From Verrucomicrobiales bacterium (GTDB lineage: Bacteria > Verrucomicrobiota > Verrucomicrobiia > Limisphaerales > JAFMIX01): 13,876 bases of DNA. The translations under genes were made by a program, and so were the position numbers. Position 1 is the first letter of the stretch; each line of letters starts with the position of its first letter. The stretch spans positions 1-13,876 of the forward strand of contig JAFMIX010000027.1 in assembly GCA_017853785.1 (NCBI GenBank), in the 5' to 3' direction. The notes under the pieces are model-generated. The model saw only the letters and a program-made list of their open reading frames with translations, had not been told where the DNA came from and did no database searches. Positions 6,205-12,175 of the stretch are shown piece after piece.

Positions 6205-7683
6205 ATGTCGCGACGCGTCATCATCATCGGAGCCGGGCCCGGCGGATTGGCCTCGGCCATGTTGCTCGCCAAGGCGGGCGCGGAGGTCACCATCTTGGAG
6301 AAACAGCCGCGCGTGGGCGGGCGCACCTCGCTCATCGAAAGCAACGGCTACCAGTTCGACTTGGGCCCGACGTTTTTTCTCTACCCGCAAATCCTGCAGG
6401 AAATTTTCCAGGAATGTGGCCGCGATATGTTCCGGGAAATCCCGATGACCAAGCTCGACCCGCAATACCGCATCACCTTCGGCGCGGGCGGAGAGTTGAA
6501 TGCCACCCCCGACCTTGAGCGCATGGTGGCGGAAATCTCCCGGCTGTCGCCCGTGGATGGCGCGGGTTTCCGGCGGTTCATGGAATACAACCGCGTGAAG
6601 CTGGAGAAGTTCGCCCCGTGTCTTCAGACTCCCTTTCCCGGCTGGACGAGTCTGATCAATCTGCGCCTGCTGGCCGTGCTGCCGTTCCTCAAGCCGTGGA
6701 AGTCGCTGCACGCGGAACTGGCAGACTATTTCCAGGACCCGCGCCTGCAACTCGCCTTCACCTTTCAGTCGAAATATCTCGGCATGTCGCCGTTCCAGTG
6801 CCCGAGCCTGTTTTCCATCCTGTCATTCCTCGAATACGAGCACGGCATCTGGCATCCGACCGGCGGCTGCAACGCCATCTCGCAGAACATGGCCCGCGTG
6901 GCGCAGGAACTCGGCGTGAAAATCGAGCTCAACACCGGCGTGGAGGAAATCCTGTTTGAAGGCCGCCGCGCCGTAGGCGTGCGCACTGCGGCGGGTGAAC
7001 GCCGCGCCGACGCCGTGATGCTGAACGCCGATTTTGCCAACGCCATCACCAAGCTCGTGCCGAACGAACGCCGCCGTCGCTGGACCAACGAGAAGGTGGC
7101 GCAAAAGGATTTTTCCTGCTCCACCTTCATGTTGTATCTCGGCGTTGAAGGAAAGTTCGACCACCTCGCGCACCACAACATTTACGTCGCCAAAGATTAC
7201 CGCCGCAACCTGCACGAGATCGAGCACCAGCACGTGTTGTCCGCCGACCCTTCGTTCTACGTTGCCAATCCCGTCCGCACGGACGCCACCATGGCGCCAC
7301 CCGGCCACAGCGCGTTGTATGTGCTGCTACCGGTGACCCATCAGCATCCAAACGTGGACTGGAACAAGGAGAAAGCCCGCTATCGCGGCGTGGCGCTGCG
7401 ACAGTTGGAGAAGCTCGGCATCAAAGACCTCGAGTCCCGCATCCGCTTCGAGCGCATGGTCACGCCAGCGGACTGGGAGAGCAAGGTGGATGTGTATCGC
7501 GGCGCGACGTTCAACCTCGCCCACAGCTTCAAGCAGATGCTCAACCTGCGGCCGCAAAATCGCTTCGAGGAGTTCGACCGCATGTATCTCGTTGGCGGCG
7601 GCACGCATCCGGGCAGCGGCCTGCCGGTCATCTTTGAATCCGCGCGCATCAGCACCAAGCTGTTGCTTGAGGACTTGAACTGA
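6205..7683 (+). CDS. Phytoene desaturase (CrtI/CrtN)-family FAD-dependent oxidoreductase
   Basis: A 492-residue flavoprotein of the carotenoid desaturase/isomerase family, which removes hydrogens from polyene precursors such as phytoene or diapophytoene. It opens with the dinucleotide-binding motif GAGPGGLASAMLLAKAG (from residue 9), followed by LEKQPRVGGRT and a YQFDLGPTFF segment. The middle contains SKYLGMSPFQCPSLFSILS and GIWHPTGG, typical of CrtI proteins. The C-terminal FAD-contacting motif is YLVGGGTHPGSGLPVIFESA. Length is normal for the family. The substrate cannot be fixed: no crtB, crtM or other pathway gene is in the window. The start at 6205 fits the family N-terminus but has no Shine-Dalgarno sequence. 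Five bases separate it from the SRPBCC gene, so the two are very likely one transcript. Confidence 0.88.
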   Translation: MSRRVIIIGAGPGGLASAMLLAKAGAEVTILEKQPRVGGRTSLIESNGYQFDLGPTFFLYPQILQEIFQECGRDMFREIPMTKLDPQYRITFGAGGELNATPDLERMVAEISRLSPVDGAGFRRFMEYNRVKLEKFAPCLQTPFPGWTSLINLRLLAVLPFLKPWKSLHAELADYFQDPRLQLAFTFQSKYLGMSPFQCPSLFSILSFLEYEHGIWHPTGGCNAISQNMARVAQELGVKIELNTGVEEILFEGRRAVGVRTAAGERRADAVMLNADFANAITKLVPNERRRRWTNEKVAQKDFSCSTFMLYLGVEGKFDHLAHHNIYVAKDYRRNLHEIEHQHVLSADPSFYVANPVRTDATMAPPGHSALYVLLPVTHQHPNVDWNKEKARYRGVALRQLEKLGIKDLESRIRFERMVTPADWESKVDVYRGATFNLAHSFKQMLNLRPQNRFEEFDRMYLVGGGTHPGSGLPVIFESARISTKLLLEDLN

Positions 7684-7688
7684 ACCCG

Positions 7689-8144
7689 ATGCGCGTCCGC
7701 GAATTTTCCACCGAACTCTGGCTGCCGCTGCCACCGGCCGAGTTGTTCGAGTTCTTCGGCGACGCCGGCAACCTCGACGCCCTTACGCCCCCGTGGTTGA
7801 ACTTTCACATCGTCACGCCCCGCCCCATCCCGATGCACGCGGGGACATTGATTGATTACCGGCTGCGCGTGCGCGGCCTGCCCATCCGCTGGCGCACGCG
7901 CATCAACGAATGGCAGCCGCCGTTCCGGTTCGTGGACGAGCAGTTGCGCGGGCCATATCGCTTGTGGATTCACGAGCACACCTTCGAAGCGCGCGATGGC
8001 GGCACGCTGGCCAAAGATCATGTCCGCTACGCCGTGCCGTTCGACTGGCTGACGCACCGCTGGCTGGTACGGCCGGACATCGAGAAGATTTTCCGCTACC
8101 GCACGGAAGCCTTGCAGCGGCGCTTTCCCGCCCGCAAGTGCTAG
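7689..8144 (+). CDS. SRPBCC (START-like) ligand-binding protein
   Basis: A 151-residue protein with the features of the SRPBCC/polyketide cyclase-like fold. It has an N-terminal strand (FSTELWLPLPPAELFEFFGD) leading to the A-x-L-x-x-L-T-P-P motif, a run of beta-strands with the conserved GTLIDYRLRVRGLPIRWRTR and FVDEQLRGPYRLWIHEHTF, and a C-terminal helix (EKIFRYRTEALQRRF). Such proteins form a hydrophobic pocket for lipid-like molecules. Its position five bases after the desaturase gene suggests it binds or presents the same hydrophobic substrate or acts on the product, but this is inference. It converges on the PhnA-like gene, and the two coding regions overlap by four bases (8141-8144). 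Confidence 0.85.
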   Translation: MRVREFSTELWLPLPPAELFEFFGDAGNLDALTPPWLNFHIVTPRPIPMHAGTLIDYRLRVRGLPIRWRTRINEWQPPFRFVDEQLRGPYRLWIHEHTFEARDGGTLAKDHVRYAVPFDWLTHRWLVRPDIEKIFRYRTEALQRRFPARKC

Positions 8145-8476
8145 GCCTTCTTGACGAAGCGGGCTTTCAGGCCGATGGCCATGCCGTCCATCTTGCAGGA
8201 GATTTCGTGGTCGTCGTCCACCAGGCGGATGGGTTTGGATTTCGTTCCCACCTTTAGGACTTGGTTGCCGCCGCCAAGTTTCAAGTCCTTGACCAACGTC
8301 ACGCAATCACCGTCGGCGAGCACATTGCCGTGCGCGTCCTTGACTACGCGCGGAGCGTCCCGCGCTTCGGGCGCGGCGGCGTGAGGCCATTCGTGGCCGC
8401 AAGTGACACATTCATGGCGGTCAGCGCGATCAAGAATCTCCGGCATCTCGCACATTGGGCAGACGGATTGAATCAT
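8141..8476 (-). CDS. yjdM: PhnA/YjdM-family zinc-ribbon protein
   Basis: The 111-residue product has the same length and layout as E. coli YjdM (formerly PhnA). An N-terminal zinc ribbon (C6-x2-C9 and C23-x2-C26, within CPMC and CVTCGHEW) is followed by a compact beta-barrel domain containing VVKDAHGNVLADGDCVTLVK, LKVGTKSKPIRLVDDDHEI and CKMDGMAIGLKARFVKKA. The family was once linked to phosphonate use, but the family name is historical and the function is unclear. No phn genes are nearby. The start ATG is at 8476 with no clear ribosome binding site. The 3' end overlaps the convergent SRPBCC gene by four bases. Confidence 0.93.
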   Translation of the reverse strand: MIQSVCPMCEMPEILDRADRHECVTCGHEWPHAAAPEARDAPRVVKDAHGNVLADGDCVTLVKDLKLGGGNQVLKVGTKSKPIRLVDDDHEISCKMDGMAIGLKARFVKKA

Positions 8477-8562
8477 ACCAGCGCAGGGTAAGTCGTGTTC
8501 AGGCTAAGACTCAAGGACACACTCGGATTGCGGTAGCAGCGGAATCGTCACGCCAGGAAAAC

Positions 8563-9099
8563 TTATTCCACCACGAGCAGGCAGTCGGATTGCCGGGTCT
8601 CGGCTTGGAAGCATTGATGGAGGTAGGTGAGAATCTGTTCTTCCAGATGGCGACAGCGGGGACTCCAACGGCGGGAGCCGGCCAGTTGTTTCACACAACT
8701 GCGCAGTCCGCAGAACCGCACCTTGCGCGGGGACTGCCGGAGCTGGGCACGGAGTTCATCGCGCAGTCGCGGAAAAAAAAGGAGTTCGTTCGTGCCGGAC
8801 TCGATGGCGAGATGGCGGAGGTCGGCTTCAGGAATTTCCGCCGGGCGCGTGACAGTCAGGCCGAAGCCGCGCAAGACGTTCTCCAGCGCCTGGGAAAATT
8901 CGCCGACGGTGACAGTCTCGCGCGCCAGTTCGTGCTTGAAGTAGTGGAACACGGCGGCGGCGGCGTCCTGCACGAATTCGGGGCTGAGGGAGCGGGAGGC
9001 ATCGCCGATGAGTTCGATGGAGATGGCTTCGGCGGAGAGCGGGATGCTTTCACCGTCGGCGAGCTGAAACAGCAGGCAGTCGGAGGAGAGGAGGATCAT
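8563..9099 (-). CDS. Unknown protein translationally coupled to nrdR (possible divergent ATP-cone)
   Basis: A 178-residue protein I do not recognise as a named family. It starts at an ATG overlapping the nrdR stop (ATGA), and the nrdR 3' end supplies a strong GGAGG seven bases upstream, so expression is coupled to nrdR. The N-terminal ~75 residues (a DG-containing hairpin, then SAEAISIELIGDASRSLSPE, FVQDAAAAVFHYFKHE and EFSQALENVLRGFG) follow the spacing of an ATP-cone domain like the one in NrdR itself. I see this by eye only. The C-terminal half is charged, with the segment LRDELRAQLRQSPRKVRFCG and scattered cysteines, and no recognisable motif. No signal peptide or membrane segment. The real-gene call is supported by the overlap and the Shine-Dalgarno sequence. 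Confidence 0.7.
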   Translation of the reverse strand: MILLSSDCLLFQLADGESIPLSAEAISIELIGDASRSLSPEFVQDAAAAVFHYFKHELARETVTVGEFSQALENVLRGFGLTVTRPAEIPEADLRHLAIESGTNELLFFPRLRDELRAQLRQSPRKVRFCGLRSCVKQLAGSRRWSPRCRHLEEQILTYLHQCFQAETRQSDCLLVVE

Positions 9100-9551
9100 T
9101 TGTCGGCCTCCAATTTCTTGATCTCGTGGACAAAGTCGGTGGCTTCCTGGAAGCGGCGGTAGACGCTGGCGAAGCGCACATAGGCGACCTCATCCAGCTC
9201 CCGGAGTTCGGCCATGACTTTTTCGCCGATGGCGGTGCCGGGGACTTCGTTTTCGTAGTGGTTGGTGATCTGTTCGACGATGCGGTCGAGGACGTCTTCG
9301 ATGGCCTGCGGGCTGATGGGACGCTTCTGGCAGGCTTTTTTCAGGCCGTTGAACAGTTTCTCGCGGGAGAATTCCTCGCGGCGGCCGTCGCGCTTGACGA
9401 CCATGAGGCCCTCGTGCTCGATCTCCTCGTAGGTGGTGAAGCGGTGGCCACAGGCGAGACATTCGCGGCGGCGGCGGATGGTCGCCCCTTCCCGCGAGGC
9501 ACGGGAATCAATCACCTTATCGTCAACGCTGCGGCATTTGGGGCAAAGCAT
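9096..9551 (-). CDS. nrdR: Transcriptional repressor NrdR
   Basis: NrdR represses ribonucleotide reductase genes in response to dATP/ATP balance, binding 16-bp NrdR boxes. The 151-residue product has the standard length and structure. An N-terminal zinc ribbon (C3, C6, C31, C34, within MLCPKCRSVDDKVIDSRAS and ECLACGHRFTTYE) is followed by an ATP-cone from about residue 49 (LMVVKRDGRREEFSREKLFN to VAYVRFASVYRRF). All hallmark residues are present. The start ATG at 9551 is preceded by GGTGG at a reasonable distance. No ribonucleotide reductase gene is in the window. The stop overlaps the downstream unknown gene by four bases. Confidence 0.98.
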   Translation of the reverse strand: MLCPKCRSVDDKVIDSRASREGATIRRRRECLACGHRFTTYEEIEHEGLMVVKRDGRREEFSREKLFNGLKKACQKRPISPQAIEDVLDRIVEQITNHYENEVPGTAIGEKVMAELRELDEVAYVRFASVYRRFQEATDFVHEIKKLEADK

Positions 9552-9581
9552 AAACGACCACCGCTAATTGTGGCCGGTTTC

Positions 9582-9611
9582 TAGGTAGCACACAAAATGT
9601 TGCGGAGTCAA
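9582..9611 (-). promoter_or_regulatory. Possible promoter upstream of nrdR
   Basis: On the minus strand TTGACT (9611-9606) is a 5/6 match to a -35 box. After 18 bases comes TACCTA (9587-9582), preceded by TG to give a TGnTA extended -10-like sequence. The -10 match itself is poor. It lies about 30 bases upstream of the nrdR start in the 134-base gap after the metallo-hydrolase gene. I saw no convincing NrdR box there. Confidence 0.3.
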
Positions 9612-9685
9612 GGAAGCGGGCAAGATTCTTATTCACACGGCGCAGTCGCCGAAGCGGGCTAAGCGCGGAATCACGATTGCAGGCA

Positions 9686-10618
9686 CTAGAATACTTCCGG
9701 CACGCCTTCCTCCATGATCTTGAGGTGATGGGCGAGGCCTTCCTTGTGAATCAACTCCATGAGCCAGCGCGGGGGCTCATCCATGTCCTCGAAGGAGAGT
9801 TTGAAAGTGCCGTAATGCATCGGCACGAGCCAGCGGGCGCGAAGGTCCTTGAAGGCCTTCACCGCCTCGTCCGGCCCCATGTGCACTTCGCGGAAGTTTT
9901 CCGGGTAATACGCGCCGATCGGCAGCAGCGCGACATCCGGCTCGAAGCGTTTGCCGATCTGCTTGAAGCCGTCAAAGTAGGCGCTGTCGCCGCAGTGGTA
10001 GATTTTCCGGCCCTGATGTTCGAGCACAAAACCGCCGTAGCCGCGGTGGTGATCGTGGATGGTGCGCGCGCCCCAATGCTTGCTCGGCGTGAACGTCACG
10101 CGCCAGTCCTTCTGCGCGAAGCTCTCCCACCATTCCAGTTCGATGATCCGGGAGAAGCCGAGGTTTTTCGCGAGACTGCCCACGCCGCGCGGCATGACGC
10201 CGATTTTTGGATGCGGCAGTTTGCGGAGCGTCGGCTTGTGGAAATGGTCGAAGTGCGCATGCGTCAACAGCACGAGATCGATCGGCGGCAAATCTTCAAT
10301 TTTCAGGCCGGCGCGCTTCACCCGCTTGAGCAGGAACAGCCAGTTGGCGAAATTCGGATCCACCAGCACGTTCAGATCGGTGAACTGGATCAGGAACGAA
10401 GCGTGACCGATCCAGGTGATGGCCACCTCGCCGAGCTTCAACCTGGGGAATTCCGGCCGCCTGTGATTTCCGGCGCGCTTGGTGAGCAGCGCCTTCCAGA
10501 CCATCTCGTGAAAGAAAGTGCGCGGATTGAAAGACTTTGTGGGCGTCAAATCCCGGAACGAACGCGGCAGCTTGCGCCGGGCGGCGGGGACGGGACGTTT
10601 GGTGATGGGCTTGCTCAT
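9686..10618 (-). CDS. Metallo-beta-lactamase-fold hydrolase (UlaG/NAPE-PLD-like)
   Basis: A 310-residue metal-dependent hydrolase. The MBL-fold motifs appear in order: WIGHASFLIQ and NVLVDPNF, the metal-binding THAHFDH (H120, H122, D124, H125), the SKHWGAR histidine, YHCGDSAYFDGF (bridging aspartate), and a late histidine in PMHYGTF. The W-x-G-H-A-S/T start and the HWGAR motif are characteristic of the UlaG/NAPE-PLD branch, whose members act on phosphodiester or lactone substrates; the substrate here is unknown. The ~60-residue basic N-terminus (MSKPITKRPVPAARRKLPRS) is a family-like extension with no signal peptide. It is transcribed away from the secreted-protein gene, with a 99-base gap between them. 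An AGG lies ten bases before the start. Confidence 0.92.
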   Translation of the reverse strand: MSKPITKRPVPAARRKLPRSFRDLTPTKSFNPRTFFHEMVWKALLTKRAGNHRRPEFPRLKLGEVAITWIGHASFLIQFTDLNVLVDPNFANWLFLLKRVKRAGLKIEDLPPIDLVLLTHAHFDHFHKPTLRKLPHPKIGVMPRGVGSLAKNLGFSRIIELEWWESFAQKDWRVTFTPSKHWGARTIHDHHRGYGGFVLEHQGRKIYHCGDSAYFDGFKQIGKRFEPDVALLPIGAYYPENFREVHMGPDEAVKAFKDLRARWLVPMHYGTFKLSFEDMDEPPRWLMELIHKEGLAHHLKIMEEGVPEVF

Positions 10619-10708
10619 AACCGCCTGTTTTCCGCAGACTAAAGCGGCTTTGAATAAATTTCAACCCCACCCGTCAGTGCTTGTGTCGGTACTAACAACA
10701 ATTAAACC

Positions 10709-10712
10709 GGAG
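10709..10712 (+). promoter_or_regulatory. Shine-Dalgarno site of the secreted Pro/Tyr-rich protein gene
   Basis: GGAG lies five bases before the ATG at 10718. It is one of the few clear Shine-Dalgarno sequences in the window and fixes this start. Confidence 0.7.
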
Positions 10713-10717
10713 ACCAT

Positions 10718-11083
10718 ATGAAAAAAATCATCCCTACGATAGTTCTTGGAGTGGCCTTGTTCGGGGCGCAGATGCCGCAAGCCGAAGCGCGCGGCGGCGA
10801 TTGCGCGGTGGGCGCGGTCCTCGGCGGCATTGTCGCTGGCGCGGTGATTGCCGATGCGTTTCGGACGCAACCCGTCTATTACAGCACCCCGGCGTATTGC
10901 CCCCCGCCGGCACCGCTCTATTACCAGCCCGCGCCAGCCTACTGCCCTCCGCCCGCACCCGTGGTGGTTTATCGCCAGCCGACGCCGGTGGTCGTCTATC
11001 GCGAACCCGTGGTGCGCTTCGGGTTTGGTTACGTCCGCGCGTGGGGTCGGGATTCGGGCCGCGGCCACGGGCATTGCCGGTAA
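10718..11083 (+). CDS. Secreted Pro/Tyr-rich low-complexity protein with glycine zipper
   Basis: A 121-residue protein of unknown function. It begins with a typical signal peptide (MKKIIPTIVLGVALFGAQMP then QAEA), with likely cleavage before RGGD. A glycine-zipper-like hydrophobic stretch (GAVLGGIVAGAVIADAF, about 33-49) could associate with membrane. The rest is low complexity: PAYCPPPAP occurs twice, VVVYR-x-P occurs twice, and Tyr and Pro dominate. The C-terminus is basic (RDSGRGHGHCR). The repeats are visible in the DNA as well, so they probably arose by local duplication. Similar proline/tyrosine-rich exported proteins are common in Verrucomicrobiota and Planctomycetota but poorly characterised. 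A clear Shine-Dalgarno sequence and a strong terminator frame it as a single-gene transcript, implying substantial expression. Confidence 0.8.
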   Translation: MKKIIPTIVLGVALFGAQMPQAEARGGDCAVGAVLGGIVAGAVIADAFRTQPVYYSTPAYCPPPAPLYYQPAPAYCPPPAPVVVYRQPTPVVVYREPVVRFGFGYVRAWGRDSGRGHGHCR

Positions 11084-11106
11084 ATTTTGAGGCGGTGTCA
11101 GAGTTC

Positions 11107-11139
11107 AAACCCGCCCGGCTCGTGCCAGGCGGGTTTTTT
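11107..11139 (+). terminator. Rho-independent terminator after the secreted-protein gene
   Basis: AAACCCGCC (11107-11115) pairs with GGCGGGTTT (11128-11136). Inside, GGC pairs with GCC around a TCGT loop after one C-A mismatch. The stem runs into six Ts (11134-11139), with four more after one G. This is a textbook intrinsic terminator 24 bases after the stop at 11083. It lies in the 92-base gap before the carbonic anhydrase gene, which should therefore have its own promoter. Confidence 0.9.
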
Positions 11140-11175
11140 GTTTTCAAGCCCCGCGAATCGTGTATCAACTCCGGC

Positions 11176-11730
11176 ATGAGCGCACTTGAACCTCAGTTGA
11201 AAAAATTCCTCCGCCGCCAGCCACGCCTCGGCAAAAACGTTTATCTTGCGAAAACCGCCGTCGTGCTCGGCGATGTGACCCTTGGCGCGCATTCCAGCAT
11301 CTGGTATGGCGCGGTGCTGCGCGGCGACATCAACTGCATCACCGTCGGTCACCACTCGAACGTGCAGGACAACGCCGTGCTGCATCTCGCGGACAAGTTC
11401 GGTTGCCACGTCGGCAATTGGGTGACCATCGGCCACTCCGCTGTTGTCCACGCCTGCACCGTGGGTGACGAATGTCTGGTCGGCATGGGCGCGGTCATCC
11501 TCGACGGCGCAATCATCGGCAAGCAATCCATCATCGGGGCGAAGGCGCTCGTCACGCAGGGCACGAAGATTCCACCCGGTTCGCTCGTGCTGGGCGCGCC
11601 CGCGAAGGTGATGCGGAAACTTTCGCCCGCCGAACGCAAGCATCTCAAATGGTGGGCGCAGAAGTATGTGGACAACGGCGCGTATTGCCTGAAGCACGGC
11701 CTCAACGTCGGCGCGCCGCTGCCGACCTGA
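11176..11730 (+). CDS. Gamma-class carbonic anhydrase-like (CamH/YrdA-type) left-handed beta-helix protein
   Basis: A 184-residue hexapeptide-repeat protein of the gamma-carbonic anhydrase family. Repeated turns of the left-handed beta-helix run from about residue 18 (RLGKNVYLAKTAVVLGDVTL) to 140. Family markers include AVLRGDINCITVG, NVQDNAVLH, GNWVTIGHSAVVHACTVG and LVGMGAVILDGAIIG. Metal-binding histidines H70, H87 and H92 are all present. A C-terminal helix (LSPAERKHLKWWAQKYVDN) follows. It lacks the acidic loop of archaeal Cam, as in the shorter CamH/YrdA group, where some members hydrate CO2 and others are not shown to be active. The start at 11176 is where homology begins; the same frame stays open for 375 bases upstream, through the secreted-protein gene, but that part is antigenic noise of another gene's frame, not protein. 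The terminator at 11107-11139 separates it from that gene. Confidence 0.92.
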   Translation: MSALEPQLKKFLRRQPRLGKNVYLAKTAVVLGDVTLGAHSSIWYGAVLRGDINCITVGHHSNVQDNAVLHLADKFGCHVGNWVTIGHSAVVHACTVGDECLVGMGAVILDGAIIGKQSIIGAKALVTQGTKIPPGSLVLGAPAKVMRKLSPAERKHLKWWAQKYVDNGAYCLKHGLNVGAPLPT

Positions 11731-11736
11731 TATTTT

Positions 11737-11761
11737 GCCACAGAGGCCCAGAGGCCCAGAG
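11737..11761 (+). repeat. Left inverted repeat of the GxxExxY cassette (CAGAGGCC tandem unit)
   Basis: GCCA followed by CAGAGGCC, CAGAGGCC and CAGAG: an 8-base unit repeated about 2.6 times. It matches the reverse complement of 12151-12175 with four differences. It directly abuts the start codon at 11762, so it would also be the 5' leader of the gene. Confidence 0.75.
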
Positions 11762-12148
11762 ATGAGCTTGGATTTTCCAAACCACAAGGACCCGGTTACT
11801 GAGCGAATCATCGGTTGTGCGATTGAGGTTCATCGCCAGCTAGGACCGGGATTGCTGGAGGCCACCTACGAAGCCGGCTTGGCAATTGAAATGACCGCTG
11901 ACGGATTAAATTTCCAACGGCAACTGGTGATTCCGGTTGCTTATAAAGGCCAACTCATTGGCGAGCACCGGTTGGATTTTCTGGTGGAAAATGCGGTGGT
12001 AATCGAACTGAATAGCGTGGAGCGGTTTGACCCCATTTTTGAAGCATAGATACTCACCTATCTCAAACTGACCGGCAAACACCGGGGGTTGCTGCTAAAT
12101 TTTAATTCACGTCTTTTGAAAGACGGTTTGAAACGCTATGTCCTTTGA
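11762..12148 (+). pseudogene. GxxExxY-family protein gene interrupted by an in-frame amber codon
   Basis: From the ATG at 11762 the frame encodes a GxxExxY protein, a PD-(D/E)XK-nuclease-like family of unknown role. The name-giving motif GLLEATY is at G30, E33, Y36, followed by a typical HRLDFLVENAVVIEL core. The frame stops at TAG (12047-12049) after 95 residues, exactly where the family reads E-A-Q-x-L-T-Y-L. Beyond the stop the same frame continues ILTYLKLTGKHRGLLLNFNS then RLLKDGLKRYVL to TGA at 12146-12148, the normal family C-terminus. A single CAG-to-TAG change would explain it. In addition the catalytic-type lysine of E-L-K is asparagine (N84), so the active site also looks lost. A 95-residue truncated product is possible but would lack the last strand and helix. 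Confidence 0.85.
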
Positions 12149-12150
12149 CT

Positions 12151-12175
12151 CTCCGTGCCTCTGCGCCTCTGCGGC
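12151..12175 (-). repeat. Right inverted repeat of the GxxExxY cassette
   Basis: Read on the minus strand it is GCC, then GCAGAGGC, GCAGAGGC and ACGGAG, matching the left repeat in 21 of 25 positions with the same 8-base period. Its outermost base (12175) is the last base of the prfB stop codon TAG, so the junction contributes to that stop. Confidence 0.75.

Larger units (their letters stand above)
11737..12175. mobile_element. Putative small cassette bounded by 25-bp inverted repeats, carrying a GxxExxY gene
   Basis: The 25 bases at 11737-11761 and the reverse complement of 12151-12175 match at 21 of 25 positions. Each end contains the CAGAGGC motif repeated at an 8-base period. The left repeat ends exactly at the ATG of the GxxExxY gene, and the right one begins two bases after that gene's ancestral stop. 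The outer ends lie 6 bases after the carbonic anhydrase stop and on the last base of the prfB stop codon (antisense). There is no transposase, so movement would have to be in trans, or the ends may be a REP-like repeat. TATT occurs near both outer ends (11731-11734 and 12176-12179) but is not cleanly adjacent on the left, so a target duplication is not established. The interior is less GC-rich than its neighbours. Confidence 0.5.

Noticed and set aside
9590..9604. CACAAAATGTTG as a possible NrdR box upstream of nrdR
   Set aside because: The two half-sites do not form the expected palindrome and the central AT core does not match.
9677..10642. 321-codon plus-strand frame opposite the metallo-hydrolase
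   Set aside because: Antisense shadow; the minus strand carries all MBL-fold motifs.
12110..12125. Perfect hairpin CGTCTTT-TG-AAAGACG near the end of the GxxExxY frame
   Set aside because: It lies within codons for the conserved LLKDG region and has no T-run; probably coincidental.
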